A stretch of 64,000 bases of DNA from Pseudomonas serbica. GTDB lineage: Bacteria; Pseudomonadota; Gammaproteobacteria; Pseudomonadales; Pseudomonadaceae. The notes beneath the pieces are model-generated. The model had not been told where the DNA came from. It did not search any database and saw nothing but the letters and a program-made list of their open reading frames with translations. This document shows positions 17,882 through 26,464 of this stretch, one piece after another (the first letter of the stretch is position 1; each line of letters starts with the position of its first letter). The position numbers and the translations under genes are program-made. The DNA lies in the NCBI RefSeq assembly GCF_028823535.1, contig NZ_JAQIYM010000021.1:1-64000 (forward strand), given 5' to 3'.

Positions 17882-17957
17882 TGGCGTCCCCTAGGGGACT
17901 CGAACCCCTGTTACCGCCGTGAAAGGGCGGTGTCCTAGGCCACTAGACGAAGGGGAC
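17882..17957 (-). tRNA. tRNA-Glu (TTC)
   Basis: Seventy-six bases with encoded CCA. Acceptor GTCCCCT / AGGGGAC, anticodon loop CTTTCAC with anticodon TTC, T-arm GTTCGAGTC. Three bases separate it from the following tRNA-Gly, so both come from one transcript. Confidence 0.97.
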
Positions 17958-18061
17958 ACGCTGCCCGGAACACATGGTGTGTGTTTCGGTGCCCAGATCC
18001 GCATCCGAAGACTTGGCTCTGGTTTCACTCAGCCCTGCCCGAGAGCAAGACTGTTTAAAAA

Positions 18062-18137
<76 letters not shown>

Positions 18138-18139
18138 AT

Positions 18140-18215
18140 TGGCGTCCCCTAGGGGACTCGAACCCCTGTTACCGCCGTGAAAGGGCGGTGTCCTAGGCCA
18201 CTAGACGAAGGGGAC
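18140..18215 (-). tRNA. tRNA-Glu (TTC)
   Basis: Seventy-six bases with encoded CCA and anticodon TTC, identical to the Glu tRNA at 17882. It is promoter-proximal in the five-gene array. Confidence 0.97.
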
Positions 18216-18276
18216 ACACTACAACATTCACTGCCTGCTTCGTTTCGCTGTGTGCTTTACGCTGCAAGTGGCGCGC

Positions 18277-18305
18277 ATTCTATGGATGGATTGAGAGGTC
18301 GTCAA
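18277..18305 (-). promoter_or_regulatory. Sigma-70 promoter of the tRNA array, GC-rich discriminator
   Basis: On the minus strand TTGACG (18305-18300), a 17-base spacer and TAGAAT (18282-18277) form a strong sigma-70 promoter. The next bases GCGCGCC are a GC-rich discriminator as in stringently controlled stable-RNA promoters. An AT-rich stretch at about 18310-18340 lies where an UP element would be. Transcription would start near 18270, about 55 bases before the first tRNA. Confidence 0.8.
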
Positions 18306-18340
18306 CCCCCTGTTATAAATTTATTTAAATCAATGACTTC

Positions 18341-18545
18341 GGTCTGCTTTTCAGCCCCCTTTCGGCTTTTCCGTCGCCTGGGGTCTGGCGCCTATATTCT
18401 GACACTCACCAAGACGTTATAGTCGACGCCATGAGTGATGGCAATATGCTCCAGAGTGCCAGCATTTATATAAGCGGGCGGCGGCCGATAAAAACCAGGC
18501 CTGGCCACTTCACTCGAATGCAAACCCTATAAAGAGGTCTTACCG
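18341..18545. other. Leader region upstream of the coiled-coil protein gene
   Basis: No gene seen. It should hold the rightward promoter of the gene at 18546; TATATT at 18393 and TATATAA near 18470 are candidate -10 elements but neither has a clear -35 partner. Confidence 0.35.
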
Positions 18546-19316
18546 GTGACACCACTCATGATCACCCTGCTCGTCGTAGCCGGGATTGCACTCTTGATTG
18601 CCATTGGCTACATCAACCATGTGGTGGAAAACAATAAGCTGGAAAGGGCCCGTACCAAGGTTGAACTCAATGACCGCCTGCGTCGTTGTGGTGAGATCAC
18701 CGAGACGTTTCCCGGCCAGTTGATGACGCCAGCGCTAAAACTGCTGCTGACCCGCCTGGAGCTGAACGTTTGCCAACGCTTGTTGAACCTGGAAAAAACC
18801 AGCGCCAACCTCAAGGCCCGGATCACCGAACTGGAGGCCCTGGCTGCCCAGGGCGAATCGATACCGGTCAACAACCCGCCGGCACCGATCCAGACTGAGG
18901 CCAAGGCCAAGGACGTGCGTTTTCTTCTAGAAGCCCTGCACGGCCAAATCACCCGCGCGGCACAGGATGGCTTCTTGCCTCCCAACGAAGCCAAGGGCTG
19001 GATCCGTGAAGTGCGCCACATCCTTGTGCTGCTGCACATCGAGTTTTTCAACAACCTCGGCCAGCACTCCCTGCAGCAGAACCAGCCGGGCCAGGCACGG
19101 CTGGCATTCGAGCGCGGCGTGCAGTACCTGCGCAAGCAGCAGGACCCCCAGGTCTACGCCGAACAACTGCAATATCTGGAAAAGCTCCTGGCCCGCGCCA
19201 ACGACCAGGTCATGGACCGTATTGCTCCGGTGGAAGGTGACGTCAACCAATTGACCGAAGGCCTCAAGGACGTCGAGGCGGATGCGGACTGGAAGAAGAA
19301 AGTGATTTACGACTGA
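18546..19316 (+). CDS. Membrane-anchored coiled-coil protein of unknown function
   Basis: A 256-residue protein starting at GTG with AGAGG about nine bases upstream. One hydrophobic span (residues 4-23) is followed by charged helical sequence with coiled-coil character (LNLEKTSANLKARITELEALAAQGE, about 80-105), a proline-rich linker near 112-118 and a helical C-terminal domain containing ARLAFERGVQYLRKQQD that looks TPR-like. It would anchor a helical domain to the inner membrane. I recognise it only as a conserved Pseudomonas hypothetical, in the position of PA2819 next to the tRNA array. Confidence 0.8.
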   Translation: MTPLMITLLVVAGIALLIAIGYINHVVENNKLERARTKVELNDRLRRCGEITETFPGQLMTPALKLLLTRLELNVCQRLLNLEKTSANLKARITELEALAAQGESIPVNNPPAPIQTEAKAKDVRFLLEALHGQITRAAQDGFLPPNEAKGWIREVRHILVLLHIEFFNNLGQHSLQQNQPGQARLAFERGVQYLRKQQDPQVYAEQLQYLEKLLARANDQVMDRIAPVEGDVNQLTEGLKDVEADADWKKKVIYD

Positions 19317-19323
19317 TCCCCGC

Positions 19324-19425
19324 TTGCAGGAGCCGGCTTGCCGGCGAAGGCGCCCTCCAGTTATGCATCGAACTTGAGGCCGTCTTCGCTGCGATGCGGT
19401 GACCCGACAAGCCAGCGCCTACAGA
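19324..19425. repeat. Degenerate REP doublet (REPIN-like)
   Basis: GCAGGAGCCGGCTTGCCGGCGAAGGC opens the element at 19326 and a diverged reverse arm (ACAAGCCAGCGCCTACAG) closes it at 19425. Sits between convergent genes. Confidence 0.6.
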
Positions 19426-19460
19426 AGAGCCAGCGTACACCGATTTGTTTCGGACACGGC

Positions 19461-21422
19461 TCAAAGCCTGAAATGCCCCACCATCCCCTTCAACTCGACC
19501 CCCAACTGCGCCAGCTCGATACTGGACGCCGCATTGCCCTGCATCGCCAGCGAAGACTGGTCCGCACTCGCACGAATACTGGTAACACTGCGATTGATTT
19601 CCTCGGCCACCGAACTCTGCTCTTCGGCAGCCGCCGCGATCTGCTGGTTCATCTGCTGAATCAAGGACACCGCCGCCGCAATGCTCCCCAGCGCACTCTC
19701 AGTCTGCAGTGCATCGCTGACGGCCAGCTTCACCAACTCGCCGCTGCTCTGGATCTGCTGCACGGACGCCTGGGCCGCCGAGCGCAAGGCGCTGACCAGT
19801 CGCTCGATCTCCTCGGTTGATTGCTGGGTCCGCTTGGCCAGGGCCCGCACTTCATCGGCTACCACCGCGAACCCCCTGCCCTGCTCGCCGGCCCGTGCCG
19901 CCTCGATGGCCGCGTTGAGTGCCAACAGGTTGGTCTGCTCCGCCACGCTCTTGATCACGCCGAGCACCGTGCCGATGTTGTGGATTTCCGCACTCAGGCT
20001 TTCGATGCTTGAACTGGCCGACGTGGCGGAATCCGCCAGTTGTTCGATCCGCACCATGCTCTGGCGCACCACCTGTTGCCCACTTTCCACCTTGCCGTCC
20101 GCCGTTTGCGCTGCCTGGGCGGCTTCCTCGGCATTACGCGCGACGTCGTGCACGGTGGCGGTCATCTGGTTCATGGCCGTCGCCACCTGCTCGGTTTCTT
20201 CCTTCTGGCTGCTCACTTCGAGGTTGGTCTGTTCGGTCACGGCGGACAAGGATTGCGCGGAAGTGGCCAACTGCTCGATACCGGCCTGCAAACCGCTGAC
20301 GATCTGGCTCAGTCCTTCACCCATCTGCTGCATGGCCTGCATCAACTGGCCAATCTCGTCACGACGGGTCACTTCAACCTTCGCGCTCAGGTCTCCCGCA
20401 GCGATCTGCTGCGCCACACGAATCACACTGCGCAACGGCGCCACGATCAAGCGGGTAATGACCCACGCCGCAATCAGGCCGACCAGCAGGGCCAGCGCGG
20501 AGGAGCCGAGTATCAGCAACGAGTTCTTTTTCAGCTCCGCTTGCATCGACTGGTCTTCGGCGACGTAGGCTTGATCCACCCGCTCCACCACCTGGGCAGC
20601 GCGTTGGTGCAATTGCTGGTAAACGGTTTTTTCCTGTTCCAGCAGGCCGGTGTACTCGGCGAGTTTGTCGTTGAAACTGGCGATATGGCCGGTGACTTCA
20701 TTGAGGACCGTCTGGTAGCCCTCATCCTTGACCGTGGTCTTGAGTTGTTCGGCCTGGGTCAGCGCCTGGCTGGCCTGCTCGATCTTGCCCTGTGCGCTGT
20801 CGTCACCCTTGCGGCTCTGGTCCAGGCGCACACGTGCTTCGTTCATCGCTTGCAGCATCAAGCGCGACACCTGGCTGACCTGACTGGCTTGTTCGATGAA
20901 TTGTGCTCCGTCCTTGCCTTCGGAATCCTTCAGCGTATAAGCACCGTCATCGGCGAGCCCGGCTTGCAGGACGTCGAGGTTGTTGGCCACGCTGGACACC
21001 GACCAACTGGCCATTTCCAGCGCCAGGTCCTTGGCCTGGCTGAGCGAGACAAACTCGTCAAACGCCTTGCGGTAAGCCCCCAGGGACTGCTCGACGTCAT
21101 TCATGACCGGCACGTTGGCCGCCGACGCCGCCTTGAGCTGGTTTGCCAGGTCGACCAGGCCATCAACCCCTGCGTGCAAGGCATCGGCGGTTTTCGGGCT
21201 GCCGTGCAAGGCATACTCCTGTTCCAGCAGCCGTACCTTGAGCAAGCCGCTGTTGAGCGAAGACATCTGCTTGAGTCCGTCGAAGCGCTGGCTGATGGTC
21301 TGCAGCGACCATACCCCGATGGCCGCCACCAGGGCCGTCAGCAATAGCACCAGCACAAACCCGACACCCAGTTTTTTTGCCATACCGAGGTTGGCAAAAC
21401 GTCCTTGCACGGCCGATATCAT
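19461..21422 (-). CDS. Methyl-accepting chemotaxis protein with large helical sensor domain
   Basis: A 653-residue transmembrane chemoreceptor. TM1 lies near residues 17-36 (GVGFVLVLLLTALVAAIGVW) and TM2 near 300-325. The periplasmic part of about 260 residues is all-helical and resembles the helical bimodular (HBM) type known from McpS-like receptors for organic acids. HAMP follows, then the signalling domain with hairpin tip (EQTNLLALNAAIEAARAGEQGRGFAVVADEVRALAKRT). I chose the ATG at 21422, which has GGGGGA upstream; a start at 21509 would add 29 residues. Ligand not determined. Confidence 0.9.
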   Translation of the reverse strand: MISAVQGRFANLGMAKKLGVGFVLVLLLTALVAAIGVWSLQTISQRFDGLKQMSSLNSGLLKVRLLEQEYALHGSPKTADALHAGVDGLVDLANQLKAASAANVPVMNDVEQSLGAYRKAFDEFVSLSQAKDLALEMASWSVSSVANNLDVLQAGLADDGAYTLKDSEGKDGAQFIEQASQVSQVSRLMLQAMNEARVRLDQSRKGDDSAQGKIEQASQALTQAEQLKTTVKDEGYQTVLNEVTGHIASFNDKLAEYTGLLEQEKTVYQQLHQRAAQVVERVDQAYVAEDQSMQAELKKNSLLILGSSALALLVGLIAAWVITRLIVAPLRSVIRVAQQIAAGDLSAKVEVTRRDEIGQLMQAMQQMGEGLSQIVSGLQAGIEQLATSAQSLSAVTEQTNLEVSSQKEETEQVATAMNQMTATVHDVARNAEEAAQAAQTADGKVESGQQVVRQSMVRIEQLADSATSASSSIESLSAEIHNIGTVLGVIKSVAEQTNLLALNAAIEAARAGEQGRGFAVVADEVRALAKRTQQSTEEIERLVSALRSAAQASVQQIQSSGELVKLAVSDALQTESALGSIAAAVSLIQQMNQQIAAAAEEQSSVAEEINRSVTSIRASADQSSLAMQGNAASSIELAQLGVELKGMVGHFRL

Positions 21423-21556
21423 TGCACTCAGTCCCCCGCCATTATCAGTAGCGGCAGATTCGCAACGGGTTTGTAGCAACACAAGTCTCTGGCGTCGGAA
21501 TAATGGCAAAAAGCTACGTCCACGTCGTTTTCAGAACGCTGGAGGTCGATCCGCTA

Positions 21557-22318
21557 TCAAAACGCCGTCACCCCGCCATCCACGGCCAGTGAGTGCCCCG
21601 TGGTGAACGCCGCGCCATCACTGCACAAGTACAGCACCGCGCTGGCGATTTCCTCGACCTTGCCGATGCGACCCACCGGGTGCATGGCATTGGCGAACTC
21701 GCCCTTCTTCGGGTCTGCTTCGTAGGCACGGCGGAACATGTCGGTGTCGATCACCGCCGGGCACACCGCGTTGACGCGAATTTTTTTCTTGGCGTATTCG
21801 ATCGCCGCCGATTTGGTCAGGCCGATGACCGCATGCTTGGAAGCCGCGTAGATGCTCATCTTCGGTGCAGCCCCGAGACCGGCCACGGAAGCCGTGTTGA
21901 CGATTGCACCGCCACCCTGGGCCAGCAACAAAGGCAGCTGGTACTTCATGCACAACCAGACACCTTTGACATTGACGCCCATGATCGCGTCAAACTCCTC
22001 GACCGTACCTTCGGCCAGCTTGCCCTTCTCGATCTCGATCCCGGCATTGTTGAAGGCATAGTCGAGACGGCCGTAGGTATTGACCACTTCATCCATCAGA
22101 TTTTTTACATCGCTTTCCAGCGTAACGTTGCAACGCACGAACGTCGCTTCGCCGCCTGCCGTACGGATCAGCGCTACCGTGCCTTCGCCCCCCGCCGTGT
22201 CCATGTCGGCAACCACCACCTTCAAGCCTTCGGCGGCAAATGCCTGGGCAGTGGCCCGGCCGATACCGGCTGCCGCGCCTGTCACTACTGCCACCTGGCC
22301 GGAAAACGTCATGCTCAT
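21557..22318 (-). CDS. SDR family oxidoreductase
   Basis: A 253-residue short-chain dehydrogenase of the classical type: cofactor motif TGAAAGIG near residues 13-20, NNAG at about 90, catalytic serine in NTASVAG, and YAASK (catalytic Tyr and Lys) near 156-160. The aspartate at the end of beta-2 (VVADMD) favours NAD over NADP. Substrate unknown. Oriented away from the MDR reductase gene, with about 230 bases between the two starts for promoters. Confidence 0.93.
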   Translation of the reverse strand: MSMTFSGQVAVVTGAAAGIGRATAQAFAAEGLKVVVADMDTAGGEGTVALIRTAGGEATFVRCNVTLESDVKNLMDEVVNTYGRLDYAFNNAGIEIEKGKLAEGTVEEFDAIMGVNVKGVWLCMKYQLPLLLAQGGGAIVNTASVAGLGAAPKMSIYAASKHAVIGLTKSAAIEYAKKKIRVNAVCPAVIDTDMFRRAYEADPKKGEFANAMHPVGRIGKVEEIASAVLYLCSDGAAFTTGHSLAVDGGVTAF

Positions 22319-22553
22319 TGTTCTGTCCTCGAAGAGAAGTTGGGGTCGGATTACGTTTTCCCAGCATAGCCACAGCCCCCGCAGCCAGGCAGCACTATCA
22401 AAAGGCCGGTTGAACCCCCATGCGTTGCAGTGATGGAACTACCGTACCAACTATCACTGCGCTGGATCGGGCTGTATTCGCCGGATCAGCCGAACTTGCG
22501 GCATCGACCCTGAGGGTCTATCAACAAGGTTTCATTCATCCTGAGTGCCTGCC

Positions 22554-23558
22554 ATGACGTCCCAGACCAATCGCCAATTTCTCCTCGCCAAACGCCCAGT
22601 GGGTGCCGCGACCCGGGAAACCTTCACCTATCAGGAAGTACCGCTGGGCGAGCCGGCTGCAGGCCAGATCCTGGTCAAGAACGAATACCTGTCCCTGGAC
22701 CCCGCCATGCGCGGCTGGATGAACGAAGGCAAGTCCTACATCCCGCCGGTCGGTCTTGGCGAAGTGATGCGTGCGTTGGGCGTGGGCAAGGTCGTGGCCT
22801 CGAACAACCCCGGGTTTGCGGTGGGCGACTACGTCAATGGCGCCCTAGGCGTGCAGGATTATTTCCTCGGCGAGCCGCGCGGGTTCTATAAGGTCGATCC
22901 GAAACTGGCACCCCTGCCGCGTTATTTGTCCGCGCTGGGCATGACCGGCATGACCGCCTACTTCGCGCTGCTCGACGTGGGCGCCCCCAAGGCTGGCGAT
23001 ACCGTCGTCCTGTCGGGCGCTGCGGGGGCGGTAGGCAGCATTGCCGGGCAGATTGCCAAGATCAAGGGGTGCCGGGTAGTCGGCATCGCCGGGGGCGCGG
23101 ACAAGTGCCGGTTCCTCATCGATGAACTGGGTTTTGACGGCGTGATCGACTACAAGAATGAGGATGTGGTTGCCGGCCTCAAGCGCGAATGCCCGAAAGG
23201 CGTCGATGTGTATTTCGATAATGTCGGCGGCGATATCCTCGACGCGGTATTGAGTCGCCTGAACATGAAAGCCCGGGTGGTGATCTGTGGCGCCATCAGC
23301 CAGTACAACAACAAGGAAGCGGTGAAAGGCCCGGCCAACTACCTGTCGCTGCTGGTCAACCGCGCACGCATGGAAGGTTTTGTGGTGATGGACTACGCCG
23401 CCCAGTTCGCCGCCGCCGGGCAGGAAATGGCCGGCTGGATGGCCAAGGGGCAGCTCAAGAGCAAGGAAGATATTGTGGAAGGACTGGAGACGTTCCCGGA
23501 GACGCTGATGAAGTTGTTCAGCGGGGAGAATTTCGGCAAGTTGGTTCTGAAAGTCTGA
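22554..23558 (+). CDS. NADP-dependent MDR oxidoreductase (CurA-like)
   Basis: Zinc-free medium-chain reductase of the leukotriene B4 12-hydroxydehydrogenase / curcumin reductase group that reduces activated double bonds with NADPH. The cofactor motif is LSGAAGAVGSIAGQIAKIKGC (about residues 152-172), followed by RVVGIAGGADKC and YFDNVGG. I start at MTSQTNRQ (334 residues); an ATG three codons earlier at 22545 is equally possible. Physiological substrate unknown. Confidence 0.9.
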   Translation: MTSQTNRQFLLAKRPVGAATRETFTYQEVPLGEPAAGQILVKNEYLSLDPAMRGWMNEGKSYIPPVGLGEVMRALGVGKVVASNNPGFAVGDYVNGALGVQDYFLGEPRGFYKVDPKLAPLPRYLSALGMTGMTAYFALLDVGAPKAGDTVVLSGAAGAVGSIAGQIAKIKGCRVVGIAGGADKCRFLIDELGFDGVIDYKNEDVVAGLKRECPKGVDVYFDNVGGDILDAVLSRLNMKARVVICGAISQYNNKEAVKGPANYLSLLVNRARMEGFVVMDYAAQFAAAGQEMAGWMAKGQLKSKEDIVEGLETFPETLMKLFSGENFGKLVLKV

Positions 23559-23565
23559 CGCTGTC

Positions 23566-23650
23566 TGTAGGCGCTGGCTTGCCAGCGATGCAGGCACCGC
23601 GGTCATTCAGGTGAACCGCGGTGACACGATCGCTGGCAAGCCGGCTCCTA
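23566..23650. repeat. REPIN (paired REP palindromes)
   Basis: TGTAGGCGCTGGCTTGCCAG on the left and CGCTGGCAAGCCGGCTCCTA on the right form inverted arms, with an inner hairpin CACCGCGGT / ACCGCGGTG. Located between the convergent MDR reductase and pyrF genes, where it could also protect or terminate both mRNAs. Confidence 0.75.
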
Positions 23651-23657
23651 TCAGTAA

Positions 23658-24356
23658 TCAGGCCAGCTCAGCCACCACCGAAGCCAACGCCTTGGCCGGA
23701 TCCGCCGCCTGGCTGATCGGACGGCCGATTACCAGGTAGTCGGAACCGGCGTCCAGTGCCTGGCGCGGGGTCAGGATGCGGCGTTGATCGTCCTGGGCGC
23801 TGCCCGCGGGACGAATACCCGGGGTCACCAGCTGCAGCGACGGGTGCGCGGCTTTCAACGCCTGGGCTTCCAGGGCCGAGCACACCAGGCCATCCATTCC
23901 GGCTTTTTCCGCCAGTGCAGCCAGGCGCAGGACCTGCTCCTGCGGCTCGATGTCCAGACCAATACCGGCCAGGTCTTCACGCTCCATGCTGGTCAACACC
24001 GTCACGCCGATCAGCAGCGGTTTTGGCCCGCTGCGCTGGTCCAGCACTTCACGGCAGGCAGCCATCATGCGCAGGCCACCGGAGCAGTGAACGTTGACCA
24101 TCCACACGCCCATTTCCGCAGCCGCCTTCACCGCCATGGCCGTGGTGTTGGGGATGTCGTGGAACTTGAGGTCGAGGAACACTTCGAAACCCTTGTCACG
24201 CAGGGTGCCGACGATTTCCGAAGCGCAGCTGGTAAACAGCTCTTTACCGACTTTGACCCGGCACAATTTCGGGTCCAACTGATCGGCCAGCTTCAGTGCG
24301 GCGTCACGGGTAGGGAAATCCAGGGCGACGATGATAGGAGTCTGGCAGGCGGACAT
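23658..24356 (-). CDS. pyrF: Orotidine-5'-phosphate decarboxylase
   Basis: Cytosolic enzyme that converts OMP to UMP, last step of de novo pyrimidine synthesis. The 232-residue form starting at MSACQTPIIVALDFPT matches the family length; an upstream in-frame start at 24392 looks non-conserved. The catalytic charged network is in DLKFHDIPNT (near residues 60-69), and the phosphate-binding end is PGIRPAGSAQDDQRR and YLVIGRPIS. Confidence 0.97.
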   Translation of the reverse strand: MSACQTPIIVALDFPTRDAALKLADQLDPKLCRVKVGKELFTSCASEIVGTLRDKGFEVFLDLKFHDIPNTTAMAVKAAAEMGVWMVNVHCSGGLRMMAACREVLDQRSGPKPLLIGVTVLTSMEREDLAGIGLDIEPQEQVLRLAALAEKAGMDGLVCSALEAQALKAAHPSLQLVTPGIRPAGSAQDDQRRILTPRQALDAGSDYLVIGRPISQAADPAKALASVVAELA

Positions 24357-24640
24357 GAGTGGGCTCTCAGGCAAGTCGAAATCGGCGCGCATTGTAGCGG
24401 AACCAACGGCCCTGCGGGACCCGATGATCGGTAAATCGTCGAGAACGCTCAGGCAAGACTAGCCTCTGCGGCAATTGTGTCGAGTTCGGTACAGTCACGA
24501 CACGCCTTCAACATCCTTGCCCGCTACCCTCTGCAACCGCAATTCGTCCCTACCACAGCACTTCCCGCCTCCGGGCTGGACGCCTATGCTGGAACCACAA
24601 CCTCGCAGCCTATCTTTGTGGTTGGCAGCCAACCTGGCAG

Positions 24641-25411
24641 ATGAACCCACGCATGCACAACATTCCAGCCCCCGTGAACGACGATCAAAAAGCGCCCGGC
24701 GACGATAGACGCTGGAGCATTCGCGCCCTGATCGTCGACGATGACGTGCCGATCCGCGAGCTGATGATCGACTACCTGGCCCGTTTCAACATCCACGCCA
24801 GCGGTGTCACCGATGGCGCCGCCATGCGCCTGGCGATGCAGGCGGAGCATTTCGACGTGGTGGTACTCGACCTGATGCTGCCGGGCGAAGATGGCCTTTC
24901 GCTGTGTCGCTGGCTGCGTGCTGAATCGGATATTCCGATCCTGATGCTCACGGCCCGCTGCGAACCCACCGACCGGATCATCGGCCTTGAGCTGGGCGCC
25001 GACGACTACATGGCCAAGCCGTTCGAACCCCGCGAACTGGTCGCGCGCATCCAGACCATCCTGCGCCGGGTGCGTGATGACCGCACCGAACAGCGCGCAA
25101 ACATTCGCTTCGACAACTGGCGCCTGAACAGTGTGCTGCGCCAATTGGTTGCAGCCGATGGCTTGGTGGTGCCGCTGTCCAACGCTGAATTTCGCCTGCT
25201 CTGGGTGTTCATCGAGCGTCCGCGTCGGGTCCTGAGTCGCGAGCAGTTGCTCGATGCCGCCCGTGGCCGCTCGATCGAAGCCTTCGATCGCAGTATTGAC
25301 CTGCTGGTGTCGCGCCTGCGCCAGAAACTCGGTGACGACCCCAAGGCCCCGCAACTGATCAAGACCGTGCGCGGCGAGGGATACCTGTTCGACGCCCGAG
25401 ACATCGGCTGA
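24641..25411 (+). CDS. OmpR-type response regulator
   Basis: A 256-residue DNA-binding regulator. The receiver domain carries the acidic pair in LIVDDDVPI, phospho-acceptor D77 in VVVLDLMLPG, the threonine in MLTAR and the lysine in YMAKPF. The C-terminal winged helix spans about 155-250 and ends GEGYLFD. Its stop overlaps the start of the kinase gene by one base. By position near pyrF it resembles PA2881 of P. aeruginosa (from memory). Target genes unknown. An ATG four codons later (24653) is possible. Confidence 0.92.
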   Translation: MNPRMHNIPAPVNDDQKAPGDDRRWSIRALIVDDDVPIRELMIDYLARFNIHASGVTDGAAMRLAMQAEHFDVVVLDLMLPGEDGLSLCRWLRAESDIPILMLTARCEPTDRIIGLELGADDYMAKPFEPRELVARIQTILRRVRDDRTEQRANIRFDNWRLNSVLRQLVAADGLVVPLSNAEFRLLWVFIERPRRVLSREQLLDAARGRSIEAFDRSIDLLVSRLRQKLGDDPKAPQLIKTVRGEGYLFDARDIG

Positions 25412-26463
25412 TGCGGGCGCGCTTCGATACGTTGTTCGGTCGCCTGTTTGGCGTGCTGCTGATCGCGATTATCCTGGCGCACCTGCTGGCATTTGCCTGG
25501 TTTCACTCTTACGGCCCGCCGCCTCCCCCTCCACCGCCGGCGTTATCGGGCAACGTGAACGGTCAACACTCAGCCACGGACCCACGCCTCGCCGAGCGTC
25601 CGCCTCGCCCATGGTTCGGCGGCCCCCTGGTGCCGCTGACCTTTCAATTGATCTCGCTGATCATTGCCGCCTGGTACGGCGCCAAATTGCTCAGTCGGCC
25701 GATTCAGCGCCTGAGCGATGCGGCCGAGCGCCTGAGTGAAAACCTCGACAGTGAGCCTCTGGAGGAATCCGGCCCACGGGAAGCGCGGCAAGCGGCGCAC
25801 ACCTTCAACAAGATGCAGCGGCGCATCATCGAGCAGGTCAAGCAGCGCTCGCGCATGCTCGGCGCTGTATCCCACGACCTGCGCACCCCCCTGTCGCGGC
25901 TCAAACTGCGGCTGGAACAGATCGACGACGACAAGCTGCAAGGCCAGATGCGCCAGGATCTGGACGACATGATCAGCATGCTCGATGCGACGCTCGGCTA
26001 CCTGCACGAACAGCGCACCAGCGAGGCCTCACAGTGGATGGATGTGCAGGCGCTGGTCGAGTCCCTGAGCGAAAACGCCCAGGACCGGGGTGCCGATGTT
26101 CAGGCCAGCGGTCATTGTGCGCCGCTGCAAGTACAACCGATGGCGTTGCGTTCCTGCATCAATAACCTGCTGGATAACGCCTTGCGTTACGCCGGGCAGG
26201 CGCGGATCACCCTGCAGGATCACCGCGAACACCTGGTGATCCGGATCATCGACCATGGACCGGGTATCGCGGCGGATAAACGTGAAGCGGTCTTCGAACC
26301 GTTCTTTCGCCTGGAAGGATCACGCAATCGCAACTCCGGCGGCGTCGGCCTGGGCATGACCATTGCTCGCGAGGCGGCGCAACGGCTGGGCGGGCAGCTC
26401 AGCCTGGAGGAGACGCCCGGTGGTGGACTGACCGCGATCATCCACCTGCCCAGGCAAGATTGA
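25411..26463 (+). CDS. Sensor histidine kinase, EnvZ/CpxA-like
   Basis: A 350-residue inner-membrane kinase. TM1 about 10-30, a short periplasmic loop of some 50 residues that contains eight consecutive prolines and is arginine- and proline-rich, TM2 about 70-92, HAMP, HisKA with H155 in AVSHDLRTPLSRL, and the ATPase domain with N-box NNLLDNALRYA, then DHGPGI and GGVGLGM. Partner of the regulator encoded upstream. The small sensor loop suggests detection of an envelope or membrane signal, which is inference. Confidence 0.93.
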   Translation: MRARFDTLFGRLFGVLLIAIILAHLLAFAWFHSYGPPPPPPPPALSGNVNGQHSATDPRLAERPPRPWFGGPLVPLTFQLISLIIAAWYGAKLLSRPIQRLSDAAERLSENLDSEPLEESGPREARQAAHTFNKMQRRIIEQVKQRSRMLGAVSHDLRTPLSRLKLRLEQIDDDKLQGQMRQDLDDMISMLDATLGYLHEQRTSEASQWMDVQALVESLSENAQDRGADVQASGHCAPLQVQPMALRSCINNLLDNALRYAGQARITLQDHREHLVIRIIDHGPGIAADKREAVFEPFFRLEGSRNRNSGGVGLGMTIAREAAQRLGGQLSLEETPGGGLTAIIHLPRQD

Positions 26464-26464
26464 T

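Noticed and set aside
20040..21347. A 435-codon plus-strand frame opposite the chemoreceptor
   Set aside because: Shadow of the repetitive heptad codons of the MCP gene; no motif of its own.
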